Positions 1 to 5,418 are shown, numbered from the stretch's first letter. The stretch is DNA of 5,848 nucleotides from Deltaproteobacteria bacterium (GCA_021737245.1 JAIPEI010000247.1:1-5848), one strand, 5' to 3'. Notes: generated by a model from the sequence alone, not told the origin. Made by a program: numbers and translations.

Positions 1-537
1 AACCTCGATCTGCTGGGCACCCTGCCCATCGGTCCTGTTCTGGTTCGCCTGGGAGATCAGGGCGTTCTGAAGTGCATGGACGTCAACACGTCCCGTTTTG
101 CCCGGGCGTTCAACGAGGTCGTTGATGCGGTTCTCCGGAAGGAGGCTGCGCCGGCTCCGGAAAAGCCATTCATGGAGGAGAGAAAGGAGATGGACATGGA
201 AAAGTTGGTGTTCGCCGTCCCGGTTGCCGGCGGCAAGCTGTGTGCGCATTTCGGTCATTGCGACCAGTTTGCCCTGGTGGAGACCGAGGATGGAAAGATC
301 AGGGAGACCAGGATGCACACGCCCCCGCCGCATGAGCCGGGCGTGCTTCCGAAATGGCTCAGCGAGATGGGGGCCCATGTCATCATCGCGGGCGGCATGG
401 GTGCGAGGGCCCAGGACCTGTTTCAGGAAAGCGGGATCAAGGTGATCATAGGCGCGCCCATGGATGCTCCCGAGGCGCTGGTCAACCAGCATTTGTCCGG
501 CGCCCTGGTGACCGGGGACAACATCTGCGATCACTGA
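1..537 (+). CDS. mrpORP: Mrp-ORP fusion protein, C-terminal part (Mrp/NBP35 ATPase tail plus NifX-like orange-protein domain)
   Basis: This frame is open from the first base, so the gene starts outside the window; 178 residues are visible. Visible residues 1-50 look like the end of an Mrp/NBP35 ATPase: the stretch LLGTLPIGPVLVRLGDQG resembles the family's conserved 'P-D-P..v..gD.G.p' block. A charged, Ala/Pro-rich linker follows (about 48-65), then a complete NifX/dinitrogenase-FeMo-cofactor-type domain (66-178) with HFGHCDQF at 83-90 and GGMGARAQDLF at 131-141, ending in CDH. Mrp proteins carry Fe-S clusters in the cytoplasm. The NifX-like domain matches the orange protein family, whose Desulfovibrio gigas member binds a Mo-Cu-S cluster. 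The same fusion is known in Desulfovibrio as MrpORP. Because the Walker A region is not visible, the Mrp half rests on the tail and on the neighbours. An internal start could give a free ORP domain (see 185-189). Confidence 0.8.
   Translation, partial: NLDLLGTLPIGPVLVRLGDQGVLKCMDVNTSRFARAFNEVVDAVLRKEAAPAPEKPFMEERKEMDMEKLVFAVPVAGGKLCAHFGHCDQFALVETEDGKIRETRMHTPPPHEPGVLPKWLSEMGAHVIIAGGMGARAQDLFQESGIKVIIGAPMDAPEALVNQHLSGALVTGDNICDH
185..189 (+). promoter_or_regulatory. Internal Shine-Dalgarno before the ORP domain of the fusion gene
   Basis: AGGAG, within AAAGGAG at 183-189, lies six bases before the in-frame ATG at 196 (there is another ATG at 190). The ATG at 196 is the first codon of the NifX-like domain, exactly at the linker-domain border. 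Translation from here would give a free 114-residue ORP protein ending at 537. The sequence and spacing are seen directly; use of the site is inference. Gly/Glu/Lys codons in the linker (ERKEMD) can create such a motif by chance. Confidence 0.45.
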
Positions 538-558
538 GAATGTACAGGTGCCTCTGAA

Positions 559-563
559 AGGAG
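559..563 (+). promoter_or_regulatory. Ribosome binding site of the CGGC-family gene
   Basis: AGGAG, within AAAGGAGAG at 557-565, lies seven bases before the ATG at 571. It sits in the 33-base gap after the fusion gene and supports this start and independent translation initiation. Confidence 0.75.
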
Positions 564-570
564 AGTCTCG

Positions 571-915
571 ATGGAAAGAGTGGCGATCGTCGGATGCGGC
601 GCGTACATGGACAGTGGGTACGGCTGTCCCGGAGAGTGGCGATGTCTGAAAGCCGCAGCTCTGGGAGAGGGGGCGTTCGAGAACCCGGCCCAGGTCGTGT
701 CCTTTGTGAAATGCCACTGCCCGGGCAGGACCCTGGTGCCGAACCTGGGTATGGCCGCGAAGCTTTCGGAGATCAAGCCGGACGCCGTGTACCTGAGCAG
801 CTGCCTGGTCAATGCCAAGCCGGGATGTCCCTATGCCGGCGCCGATGAGCTGGCGGAGATCATCCAGAGCAAGACAGGCATTCCGGTCATCAAGGGGACA
901 CACGATTACCATTAA
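571..915 (+). CDS. CGGC-domain protein (small Cys-rich putative metal-binding protein)
   Basis: 114 residues, with a strong ribosome binding site. The layout fits the CGGC domain family of putative metal-binding proteins: an N-terminal beta strand MERVAIVGCG, then CPGEWRCLKAAALGEGAF (19-36), a central Cys block (KCHCPG at 47-52), DAVYLSSCLVNAKPGCPYAG (71-90) and a C-terminal IPVIKGTHDYH. Seven cysteines are present (9, 19, 25, 48, 50, 78, 86). The family's central motif is normally C-G-G-C-P-G; here it reads K-C-H-C-P-G, so the first Cys is one position closer to the second. No signal peptide or membrane segment is seen, so it is likely cytoplasmic. The function of this family is not known. 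Its position directly behind an Mrp-ORP gene (33-base gap) suggests a part in metal or Fe-S cluster handling; this is inference. Confidence 0.8.
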   Translation: MERVAIVGCGAYMDSGYGCPGEWRCLKAAALGEGAFENPAQVVSFVKCHCPGRTLVPNLGMAAKLSEIKPDAVYLSSCLVNAKPGCPYAGADELAEIIQSKTGIPVIKGTHDYH

Positions 916-1108
916 CTGCGGCCCTTCACGGATGATAGCCGGATCCTGACGGCGGTGTGTCACGGCAGGCGCCCTGAGTGTTTGCCGGCCCGGGTTCCGG
1001 CCCCCGCCCCCGACGGAGGTCGGGCGAGCGGTGGTTTTCCGGAAAAGCGGGTGCAAACCGCCGTGACCGGTGTCATTCGGTGCGGGTGACCGCACGGGAG
1101 GAAACGTC
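916..1108 (+). other. Structured intergenic region, possible 5' leader of the zinc-ribbon/ATPase genes
   Basis: This 193-base gap shows several stem-loops in a row. CGGCA 963-967 pairs with TGCCG 983-987. GCCGG 984-988 pairs with CCGGC 997-1001, and these two stems exclude each other. CCCGAC 1009-1014 pairs with GTCGGG 1019-1024 around a GGAG loop. CGGTGGTTT 1029-1037 pairs with AAACCGCCG 1055-1063 (one G-U). GTGCGG 1080-1085 pairs with CCGCAC 1090-1095 around a GUGA (GNRA) loop just before the ribosome binding site. I saw no T-run after any stem, no -24/-12 (sigma54) element and no known riboswitch class. The stems are seen directly; a regulatory role is inference. Confidence 0.45.
1097..1102 (+). 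promoter_or_regulatory. Ribosome binding site deciding the start of the zinc-ribbon gene
   Basis: GGAGGA lies six bases before ATG 1109 and sets this start rather than the upstream in-frame GTG/ATG-like codons around 1070, which would add 13 residues encoded by the stem-loop region. The site begins two bases after the GNRA-capped stem at 1080-1095. Confidence 0.75.
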
Positions 1109-1363
1109 ATGCCTGTACAGGGAAAAGGATCCAGCGGAAGCGGTGGCGGAGGACAGGGTGCACCGGGACAGGGGCGAAACGCGCCGGGCCAGGGTCGCGG
1201 AATGGGCGGCGGCCGTGGCATGGGGGGCGGCAGGGCCCTGGGTCCCGGAGGCGACTGTGTCTGCCCCGGCTGCGGCCACACGGCGCCGCACGAGCGGGGC
1301 GTACCCTGCTTTGAGGTCAAGTGCCCCAAATGCGGTGGTTACATGACGAGGGGGCGGAATTGA
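1109..1363 (+). CDS. Glycine-rich small protein with C-terminal zinc-ribbon-like Cys cluster
   Basis: 84 residues. Residues 4-48 are low-complexity Gly/Arg/Gln sequence with short repeats (GQG units and GMGGGR twice), probably disordered. Residues 50-75 hold six cysteines: CVCPGC (50, 52, 55), then C67, C72 and C75. The C-P-x-C-G ... C-P-K-C-G pattern is a zinc-ribbon or rubredoxin-like knuckle pair, with PHERGVPC between. Short proteins with a Gly-rich head and this CPxCGxxxPHxxGxPCxxxxCPKCG tail occur in anaerobic bacteria next to NifX/ORP-type genes and MinD-like ATPases; their role is not established. The cluster could hold zinc or iron. The stop codon overlaps the start of the next gene (TTGA), so the two are likely co-translated. 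It probably acts as a small partner of the ATPases; this is inference from position. Confidence 0.8.
   Translation: MPVQGKGSSGSGGGGQGAPGQGRNAPGQGRGMGGGRGMGGGRALGPGGDCVCPGCGHTAPHERGVPCFEVKCPKCGGYMTRGRN
1348..1354 (+). promoter_or_regulatory. Ribosome binding site deciding a TTG start for the first ATPase
   Basis: GAGGGGG lies five bases before TTG 1360. With the TTGA stop/start overlap, it supports TTG 1360 over the in-frame GTG 1321 and ATG 1330, which have no comparable purine stretch and would extend the protein beyond the normal N-terminus of this ATPase family. Confidence 0.6.
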
Positions 1364-2220
1364 TTCTCTCCATTGCGAGCGGTAAAGGCGGAACAGGAAA
1401 GACCACCGTGGCGACCAATCTTGCCCTGGCCCTGGGGGGCGGTGTACAGCTCCTGGACTGCGACGTGGAGGAGCCCAACGCCGCGCTTTTCATCGGACCG
1501 GAATGGACCAGGGAGGAGACCTTTTACGCCATGGTCCCCGAGGTGGATGAAGACGCCTGCAGCCGATGCGGGCAGTGTGCCGAGCTCTGTCAGTTCAAGG
1601 CGATTTCGGTGTTCGGGGACACCATTCTCACCTTCCCGGAGCTCTGTCACAGCTGTGGCGGATGCGTACGGGTGTGTCCGGAGAAGGCGGTGACGGAGGT
1701 GGGCCGGCCGCTGGGGATGATCCGCACGGGAAACCGGAACGGCCTGGCTTTTGCGGACGCCGAGCTCAACGTGGGGGTGGCTTTTGCTCCTCCCCTGATC
1801 CGAAAGGTTCGGTCTGAAACGCTTTTGGACAGGACGGTCATCATCGACGCACCCCCCGGAACCTCCTGCCCTGTGATCGCGGCGATCAAGGGAACGGACT
1901 TCGTGCTGTTGGTCACGGAGCCCACGCCGTTCGGGCTCAGTGATCTGAAGCTCGCGGCCGAGGTGGTCCGCATACTGGACATGCCATGCGGCCTGGTCAT
2001 CAACCGAACAGGCGAGAAATACGAGGATGTGCATGCATTCGCCGAGGAGAAGGAGATTCCCGTCCTCATGGAAATCCCCTTTGACCGGAGGATCGCCGAG
2101 GCCTACTCGCGCGGAGAGCCCATGGTCGCCGGAATGCCCGAGTGGCGGGAACGGTTTCTGGACCTGTACGAGCGCATCGTCAATATCGTGGAGCATCGGA
2201 ACCCGGAGCGGAATGTATGA
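1360..2220 (+). CDS. MinD-like P-loop ATPase with inserted 2x[4Fe-4S] ferredoxin domain (first of a tandem pair)
   Basis: 286 residues from the TTG start, chosen because it puts ILSIASGKGGTGKTT at the extreme N-terminus as in the family. A deviant Walker A (GKGGTGKT, 8-15, with the MinD/ParA signature lysine) is followed by LLDCDVEEPN (31-40). A ferredoxin domain is then inserted, with two C-x2-C-x2-C-x3-C/P clusters: Cys 67, 70, 73, 77 and Cys 96, 99, 102, 106, each suited to one [4Fe-4S]. The ATPase fold resumes with IIDAPPGTSCPV (161-172), which holds Walker B and a Cys after the PPG turn that both paralogs share. The length is normal for this ferredoxin-containing MinD family. Homologs in the Desulfovibrio vulgaris orp locus (DVU2103/DVU2104 type) bind the ORP complex. 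Likely role: ATP-driven, redox-aware assembly or transfer of metal clusters in the cytoplasm. It overlaps both neighbours by four bases. Confidence 0.9.
   Translation: MILSIASGKGGTGKTTVATNLALALGGGVQLLDCDVEEPNAALFIGPEWTREETFYAMVPEVDEDACSRCGQCAELCQFKAISVFGDTILTFPELCHSCGGCVRVCPEKAVTEVGRPLGMIRTGNRNGLAFADAELNVGVAFAPPLIRKVRSETLLDRTVIIDAPPGTSCPVIAAIKGTDFVLLVTEPTPFGLSDLKLAAEVVRILDMPCGLVINRTGEKYEDVHAFAEEKEIPVLMEIPFDRRIAEAYSRGEPMVAGMPEWRERFLDLYERIVNIVEHRNPERNV
2205..2208 (+). promoter_or_regulatory. Ribosome binding site of the second ATPase
   Basis: GGAG within the end of the first ATPase gene lies eight bases before ATG 2217. Together with the ATGA stop/start overlap it supports this start over the in-frame codon at 2142, which would add 25 residues of sequence unlike the family. 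Confidence 0.65.
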
Positions 2221-3095
2221 ACGAGCTCGTGGTGATCAGCGGCAAGGGAGGAACCGGAAAGACGAGCCTGATGGCGGCTTTTGCCGCCCTCGCCGGAGAT
2301 GCGGTATTGTGCGATGCGGACGTGGACGCTCCGGATCTGCACCTGATCCTGGATCCTTCGACTCGGTTTCAAACCCCTTTTCAGAGCGGGAACACGGCGC
2401 AGATCCGCCAGGAGGACTGCACCGGGTGCGGTCTGTGCCGGGACCTCTGCCGATGGGACGCCGTCAGGGAGGACTTTCGAATCGACCCGCTGGACTGCGA
2501 GGGATGCGGCGTCTGCGTCTGGTTCTGTCCCGAGAAGGCCATCGACTTCCCCCCGAACGTCTGCGGCGAGTGGTTCGTCTCGGACACCCGTTTCGGCACC
2601 ATGGTCCACGCAAGGCTTGCGCCGGCCGAGGAGAACTCGGGCAAGCTGGTCGCTCTCGTGCGCCAGGAGGCCCGAAAGATCGCAGAGACCGAGGGCCGGT
2701 CCCTGCTGCTCACCGACGGCCCGCCGGGCGTGGGGTGCCCGGTGATCGCTTCGCTGGGAGGGGCTGCGGCCGCTCTGGTGGTGGCGGAGCCTACGGTGTC
2801 GGGCGTGCACGACCTGGACCGGGTCGCCGACCTGGCGTCCTTCTTCAAGGTTCCGGTCATGGTATGCGTGAACAAGGCGGACATCAATCCGGAGACCGCT
2901 GAAACGATCCGCAGAACGGCGGAGCAAAAAGGCCACACCTTTGCAGGGTCGATCCCCTTCCACGAGGACTTCACCCGGGCCATGATCCAGAAGCAGAGCA
3001 TCGAGGAGTACGCACCGGAAGGCGAGGCTGCGGCTGCGGTGCGCGCCCTGTGGCGGCGGATCGTGGAGCAAATGGGGTCAGGTCTTGAATTTTGA
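2217..3095 (+). CDS. MinD-like P-loop ATPase with inserted 2x[4Fe-4S] ferredoxin domain (second of a tandem pair)
   Basis: 292 residues, paralogous to the gene just upstream. The order is the same: MNELVVISGKGGTGKTS with deviant Walker A at 9-16; LCDADVDAPDLH (31-42); ferredoxin insert with Cys 68, 71, 74, 78 and Cys 94, 97, 100, 104 for two [4Fe-4S] clusters; TDGPPGVGCPVIA (166-178) with Walker B and the shared Cys; VCVNKAD (216-222) for nucleotide-base contact. The start overlaps the previous stop (ATGA), so equal production and a heterodimer of the two ATPases are plausible; this is inference. Known relatives sit in the Desulfovibrio orp cluster and are thought to work with ORP and Mrp. 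The last residues, MGSGLEF and the stop, are read from what looks like a dispersed repeat (3072-3096), so the native C-terminus probably ended shortly after WRRIVEQ, which aligns with LYERIVNIV near the end of the paralog. Confidence 0.9.
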   Translation: MNELVVISGKGGTGKTSLMAAFAALAGDAVLCDADVDAPDLHLILDPSTRFQTPFQSGNTAQIRQEDCTGCGLCRDLCRWDAVREDFRIDPLDCEGCGVCVWFCPEKAIDFPPNVCGEWFVSDTRFGTMVHARLAPAEENSGKLVALVRQEARKIAETEGRSLLLTDGPPGVGCPVIASLGGAAAALVVAEPTVSGVHDLDRVADLASFFKVPVMVCVNKADINPETAETIRRTAEQKGHTFAGSIPFHEDFTRAMIQKQSIEEYAPEGEAAAAVRALWRRIVEQMGSGLEF

Positions 3096-3096
3096 C
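3072..3096 (+). repeat. Dispersed repeat fragment at the 3' end of the second ATPase gene
   Basis: The block starts with A at 3072 and contains GGGGTCAGGTCTTGAATTTT (3074-3093), ending GAC. From memory, near-identical strings recur around many proteobacterial genes, often near REP-associated tyrosine transposases (RAYT, IS200-like). Only one copy is present in this window, so repetitiveness cannot be shown here. It supplies the last seven codons and the stop of the ATPase gene. Confidence 0.45.
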
Positions 3097-3098
3097 TG

Positions 3099-3210
3099 AT
3101 CTTCCAGGCTCCGGGGGGTAAGGCCTTCCTCCGTTTCCTCATCCCCTCCGACCCCGGATCGCGCAGCCCGCAACAAACCATTGAGGGGACACCGTCTGCA
3201 CCTGGAGGAT
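3099..3210. repeat. Inverted repeat framing the convergent intergenic region
   Basis: ATCTTCCAGG (3099-3108) and CCTGGAGGAT (3201-3210) pair over ten bases with one G-U. Inside, TCCGGGG (3110-3116) pairs perfectly with CCCCGGA (3152-3158), and CCCCTC (3143-3148) could pair with GAGGGG (3183-3188) as an alternative. Apart from these stems, nothing coding is seen between 3096 and 3299. The region begins right after the repeat fragment and could be the remains of a palindromic REP-like unit; this is inference. Confidence 0.4.
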
Positions 3211-3242
3211 GGTTCCGGGTCACCTCCGCTGATCAAATGCGG

Positions 3243-3266
3243 CTGCTTTCCGTAGGGCGGTTTTTT
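3243..3266 (+). terminator. Possible weak intrinsic terminator of the plus-strand genes
   Basis: CTGCTTT (3243-3249) can pair with AGGGCGG (3254-3260) around a CCGT loop, followed at once by six T (3261-3266). Three of the seven pairs are G-U, so the stem is weak. The right arm can instead pair perfectly with CCGCCCT at 3271-3277, which would compete. It lies about 150 bases past the ATPase stop. Confidence 0.3.
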
Positions 3267-3277
3267 ACCCCCGCCCT
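3254..3277. repeat. Perfect 7-bp inverted repeat with T-rich loop in the convergent gap
   Basis: AGGGCGG (3254-3260) and CCGCCCT (3271-3277) are exact inverted copies around a ten-base loop of TTTTTTACCC. It lies 23 bases past the stop codon of the minus-strand exporter gene. On neither strand does a T-run follow the second arm, so it is not a standard intrinsic terminator, though it could stabilise or end either transcript. Confidence 0.5.
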
Positions 3278-3299
3278 GCTGCCAAGGGGTCGCAAAGGA

Positions 3300-5414
3300 T
3301 CAAGCCGGTTCCTCTTGCCCCGCGCGGAGCCGGTTCAGCCGCTCGTAGATCCCGCCCAAGGCCATGAGCTCCTCGTGGGTCCCCTTCTCCCGGATGCGCC
3401 CAGACTGCATGACGAGGATCCGGTCGGCCTCGCGAATCGTGGAGAGCCTGTGCGCCACCACGATCGTGGTCCGGCGACGGGAGATCCGGGTGATCGCCTC
3501 CTGGATCAGCCGCTCCGTCTCGGGGTCCACGCTGGATGTGGCCTCGTCGAGGATGAGCACACCCGGGTCGCCGGCCAGGGCCCGGGCAAAGGAGAGGAGC
3601 TGCCGCTCTCCCACGGAGAGCGTGGCTCCTCCCTCCCCGATCTCGTGATAGAGGCCTTTCCGGAGGCGGCCCACGAAGTGGTGGGCGTTCGCTTCGCGCA
3701 GGGAACGCTCCACGTCCGCATCCGACACCTCCTGCCGGCCGAGGGCGATGTTGTCGTACAGGGTCCCGGCAAAGAGAAACACGTCCTGCATGACGAGACC
3801 GATGCGTTTCCGCAGGATTTCTCTCGGCCATCTTCGCACCTCCACGCCGTCGACCAGGATCTCCCCCTGTCCGGCCTCGTACAGCCGTTCGACCAGGTGG
3901 ATCAGGGTCGTCTTCCCGCTTCCGGTGGGACCGACCAGGGCGATCATCTCGCCGGGCTGCACCCTGAAGGAAATGTTCCTGAGTACGGGCTGTTCCGTCT
4001 GGTACCCGAAGGTCACATCCCGGAACTCCAGGGCCCCGGTCAAACGAGCGGGCCGCTCGGTCTCCTCAGGATCAGGCGTCTCCTCCTCCGGGTGGTCCAT
4101 GAACTCGAAGATCCGTTCGGTGGAGGCCATGGCCGCCTGCATGATGTTGTACTTTTCGCTCAGGTCCCGAATGGGCTTGAAGAACATCTGCATGTAGCTC
4201 ACAAAGGCCACGAGGGAGCCGAGCGAGAGCTGCTCCCGCAGCACCTGTCCGCCGCCGTACCAGAGGAGGAGTGCCACGGCGAAGGAGGCAAGGAGCTCCA
4301 TCAGGGGCATGAACACGGCGAAGATGCGGATCTGTTTGATGCCGGCCAGGTAGTTCTCATGGTTGATGGCTGCAAACGCCCTCATCTGCTCCGCCTCGCG
4401 GGCGAAGAGCTGGATGATGCGCATGCCGGTGATCCGTTCCTGGAGAAAGGCGTTCAGCTTTGCGATCTTCTGCCGAAGCTCCCGGAAGGCCTCCCGGGCC
4501 ATGGTGCTGAAGAGAAGCGTGAAACCGAAGATCAGGGGCAGGAGGGCGAAGCAGACCAGGGCCAGCTTCCAGTTCAGGGCGAGGAGAATGACCACGATAC
4601 CCAGCAGGAGGAACAGGTCCTTGAACACGGTGACCAGGACGGACTTGAACAGCTCGTTCAGGTTCTCGATGTCGTTGGTCGCCCGGGTGACGAGGCGGCC
4701 CACGGGGTGGCGGTCGAAGAACCGCATGGCCTGACCCTGCATCCGCTCGAAGAGCCGGAGCCGGATGTCGTGCATGATGAACTGCCCGGTCTTCTCCAGG
4801 AGCACGTGCTGGACATAACCGAAGGCGAAGGCCAGGGCGAGAATCACGAGGATGAGCATGCCGATCCCGGCCACGCCCCGCAGGTCCTCGTGCCGGATCC
4901 GGGCCAGGTCCGAAGGATCCAGACGGTTCAGAACGTCCAGGGGGACCGCAAGCCCGCCTCCTTCCAGGACGAACGCCCGGCCGGAACGGTCCGCGTCCCC
5001 CAGCGCGGCGGCCCGCTCTGCGGGCACCCGGTAGTATCGCTCCGGCGAAAGGGCTCCGGCTTCCCGCAGCCGGTAGACGGTCCTGGGGTCCAGGGATTCC
5101 AGCGAATCGCCGGAGATGAGCCCGAAGCGGCTGTTTTCGCCCGGTTCGATGAGACGGGCATGGAACTCCGGCTCCGGCAGGTTCGGGCGCTCCAGCTCGA
5201 TCCGGTACCAGGACGCCAGGATGTACCGGTCGATGGCCACTTTGGAGAGGTAGGGCGGCGCCAGGTCCAGGGCCGTCACCGCGAGCGTCAGCAGAAGCGC
5301 CCACAGAATGATCCGGCCGTAAGGCCGCGCAAAGGGGAGGAGACGCCTCAGGAGCCTCAGGTTGTAAGGCTTCCCGAGCTCTCCCTCTTCCATATATCCG
5401 TACTCGCCGTACAT
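3300..5414 (-). CDS. ABC exporter half-transporter (fused membrane and ATPase domains), catalytic partner of a heterodimer
   Basis: 704 residues. A type IV (B-family) exporter membrane domain (TM1 about 35-55, TM2 about 182-206, TM3/4 about 262-303, TM5/6 about 363-415) is followed by a nucleotide-binding domain (about 461-700). Seen in the latter: A-loop Tyr 471, Walker A GPTGSGKT (495-502), Q-loop Gln 543, signature LSVGE (599-603) in place of LSGGQ, Walker B VLILDE (619-624) with catalytic Glu 624, and switch His 655. About 110 residues (70-180) are inserted between TM1 and TM2, where homodimeric exporters of the MsbA type have a short loop; BmrD of Bacillus has an extracellular domain at this place. 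The usual length is near 580-600, so the insert explains the size. It lies 30 bases after the partner gene; AGGAG precedes the ATG by four bases. The substrate is unknown: drugs, lipids or peptides are possible. Confidence 0.93.
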   Translation of the reverse strand: MYGEYGYMEEGELGKPYNLRLLRRLLPFARPYGRIILWALLLTLAVTALDLAPPYLSKVAIDRYILASWYRIELERPNLPEPEFHARLIEPGENSRFGLISGDSLESLDPRTVYRLREAGALSPERYYRVPAERAAALGDADRSGRAFVLEGGGLAVPLDVLNRLDPSDLARIRHEDLRGVAGIGMLILVILALAFAFGYVQHVLLEKTGQFIMHDIRLRLFERMQGQAMRFFDRHPVGRLVTRATNDIENLNELFKSVLVTVFKDLFLLLGIVVILLALNWKLALVCFALLPLIFGFTLLFSTMAREAFRELRQKIAKLNAFLQERITGMRIIQLFAREAEQMRAFAAINHENYLAGIKQIRIFAVFMPLMELLASFAVALLLWYGGGQVLREQLSLGSLVAFVSYMQMFFKPIRDLSEKYNIMQAAMASTERIFEFMDHPEEETPDPEETERPARLTGALEFRDVTFGYQTEQPVLRNISFRVQPGEMIALVGPTGSGKTTLIHLVERLYEAGQGEILVDGVEVRRWPREILRKRIGLVMQDVFLFAGTLYDNIALGRQEVSDADVERSLREANAHHFVGRLRKGLYHEIGEGGATLSVGERQLLSFARALAGDPGVLILDEATSSVDPETERLIQEAITRISRRRTTIVVAHRLSTIREADRILVMQSGRIREKGTHEELMALGGIYERLNRLRAGQEEPA

Positions 5415-5418
5415 GGCT

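Noticed and set aside
531..818. Long open frame on the minus strand across the CGGC gene
   Set aside because: It is the antisense shadow of a gene with clear family motifs and a strong ribosome binding site; its product has no recognisable domain.
961..990. Possible sigma54 (-24/-12) promoter before the zinc-ribbon gene, expected from the Desulfovibrio orp operons
   Set aside because: A TTGC is present at 982-985, but there is no GG at the required 12-base distance upstream, so the element is not supported.
916..1108. Known riboswitch classes (cobalamin, molybdenum cofactor, c-di-GMP)
   Set aside because: I could not find the conserved core sequences of these classes; only generic stems are seen.
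978..1346. Open frame in another plus frame across the leader and zinc-ribbon gene
   Set aside because: Arg/Ala-rich product typical of out-of-frame GC-rich DNA, no ribosome binding site, and it conflicts with the Cys-cluster gene.
1339..2196. 285-codon open frame on the minus strand opposite the first ATPase
   Set aside because: High GC content opens long antisense frames; the product shows no motif, and the plus strand has Walker and ferredoxin motifs throughout. The same holds for the antisense frames opposite the second ATPase (2103-3071 and 2381-3223).
3254..3277. Standard bidirectional intrinsic terminator
   Set aside because: The T-run is in the loop, not after the second arm, and on the minus strand no T-run follows either; kept only as an inverted repeat.
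4357..5304. 315-codon frame on the minus strand inside the exporter gene
   Set aside because: It is a shifted-frame shadow of the 704-residue exporter, whose own frame contains every ABC motif without a break.
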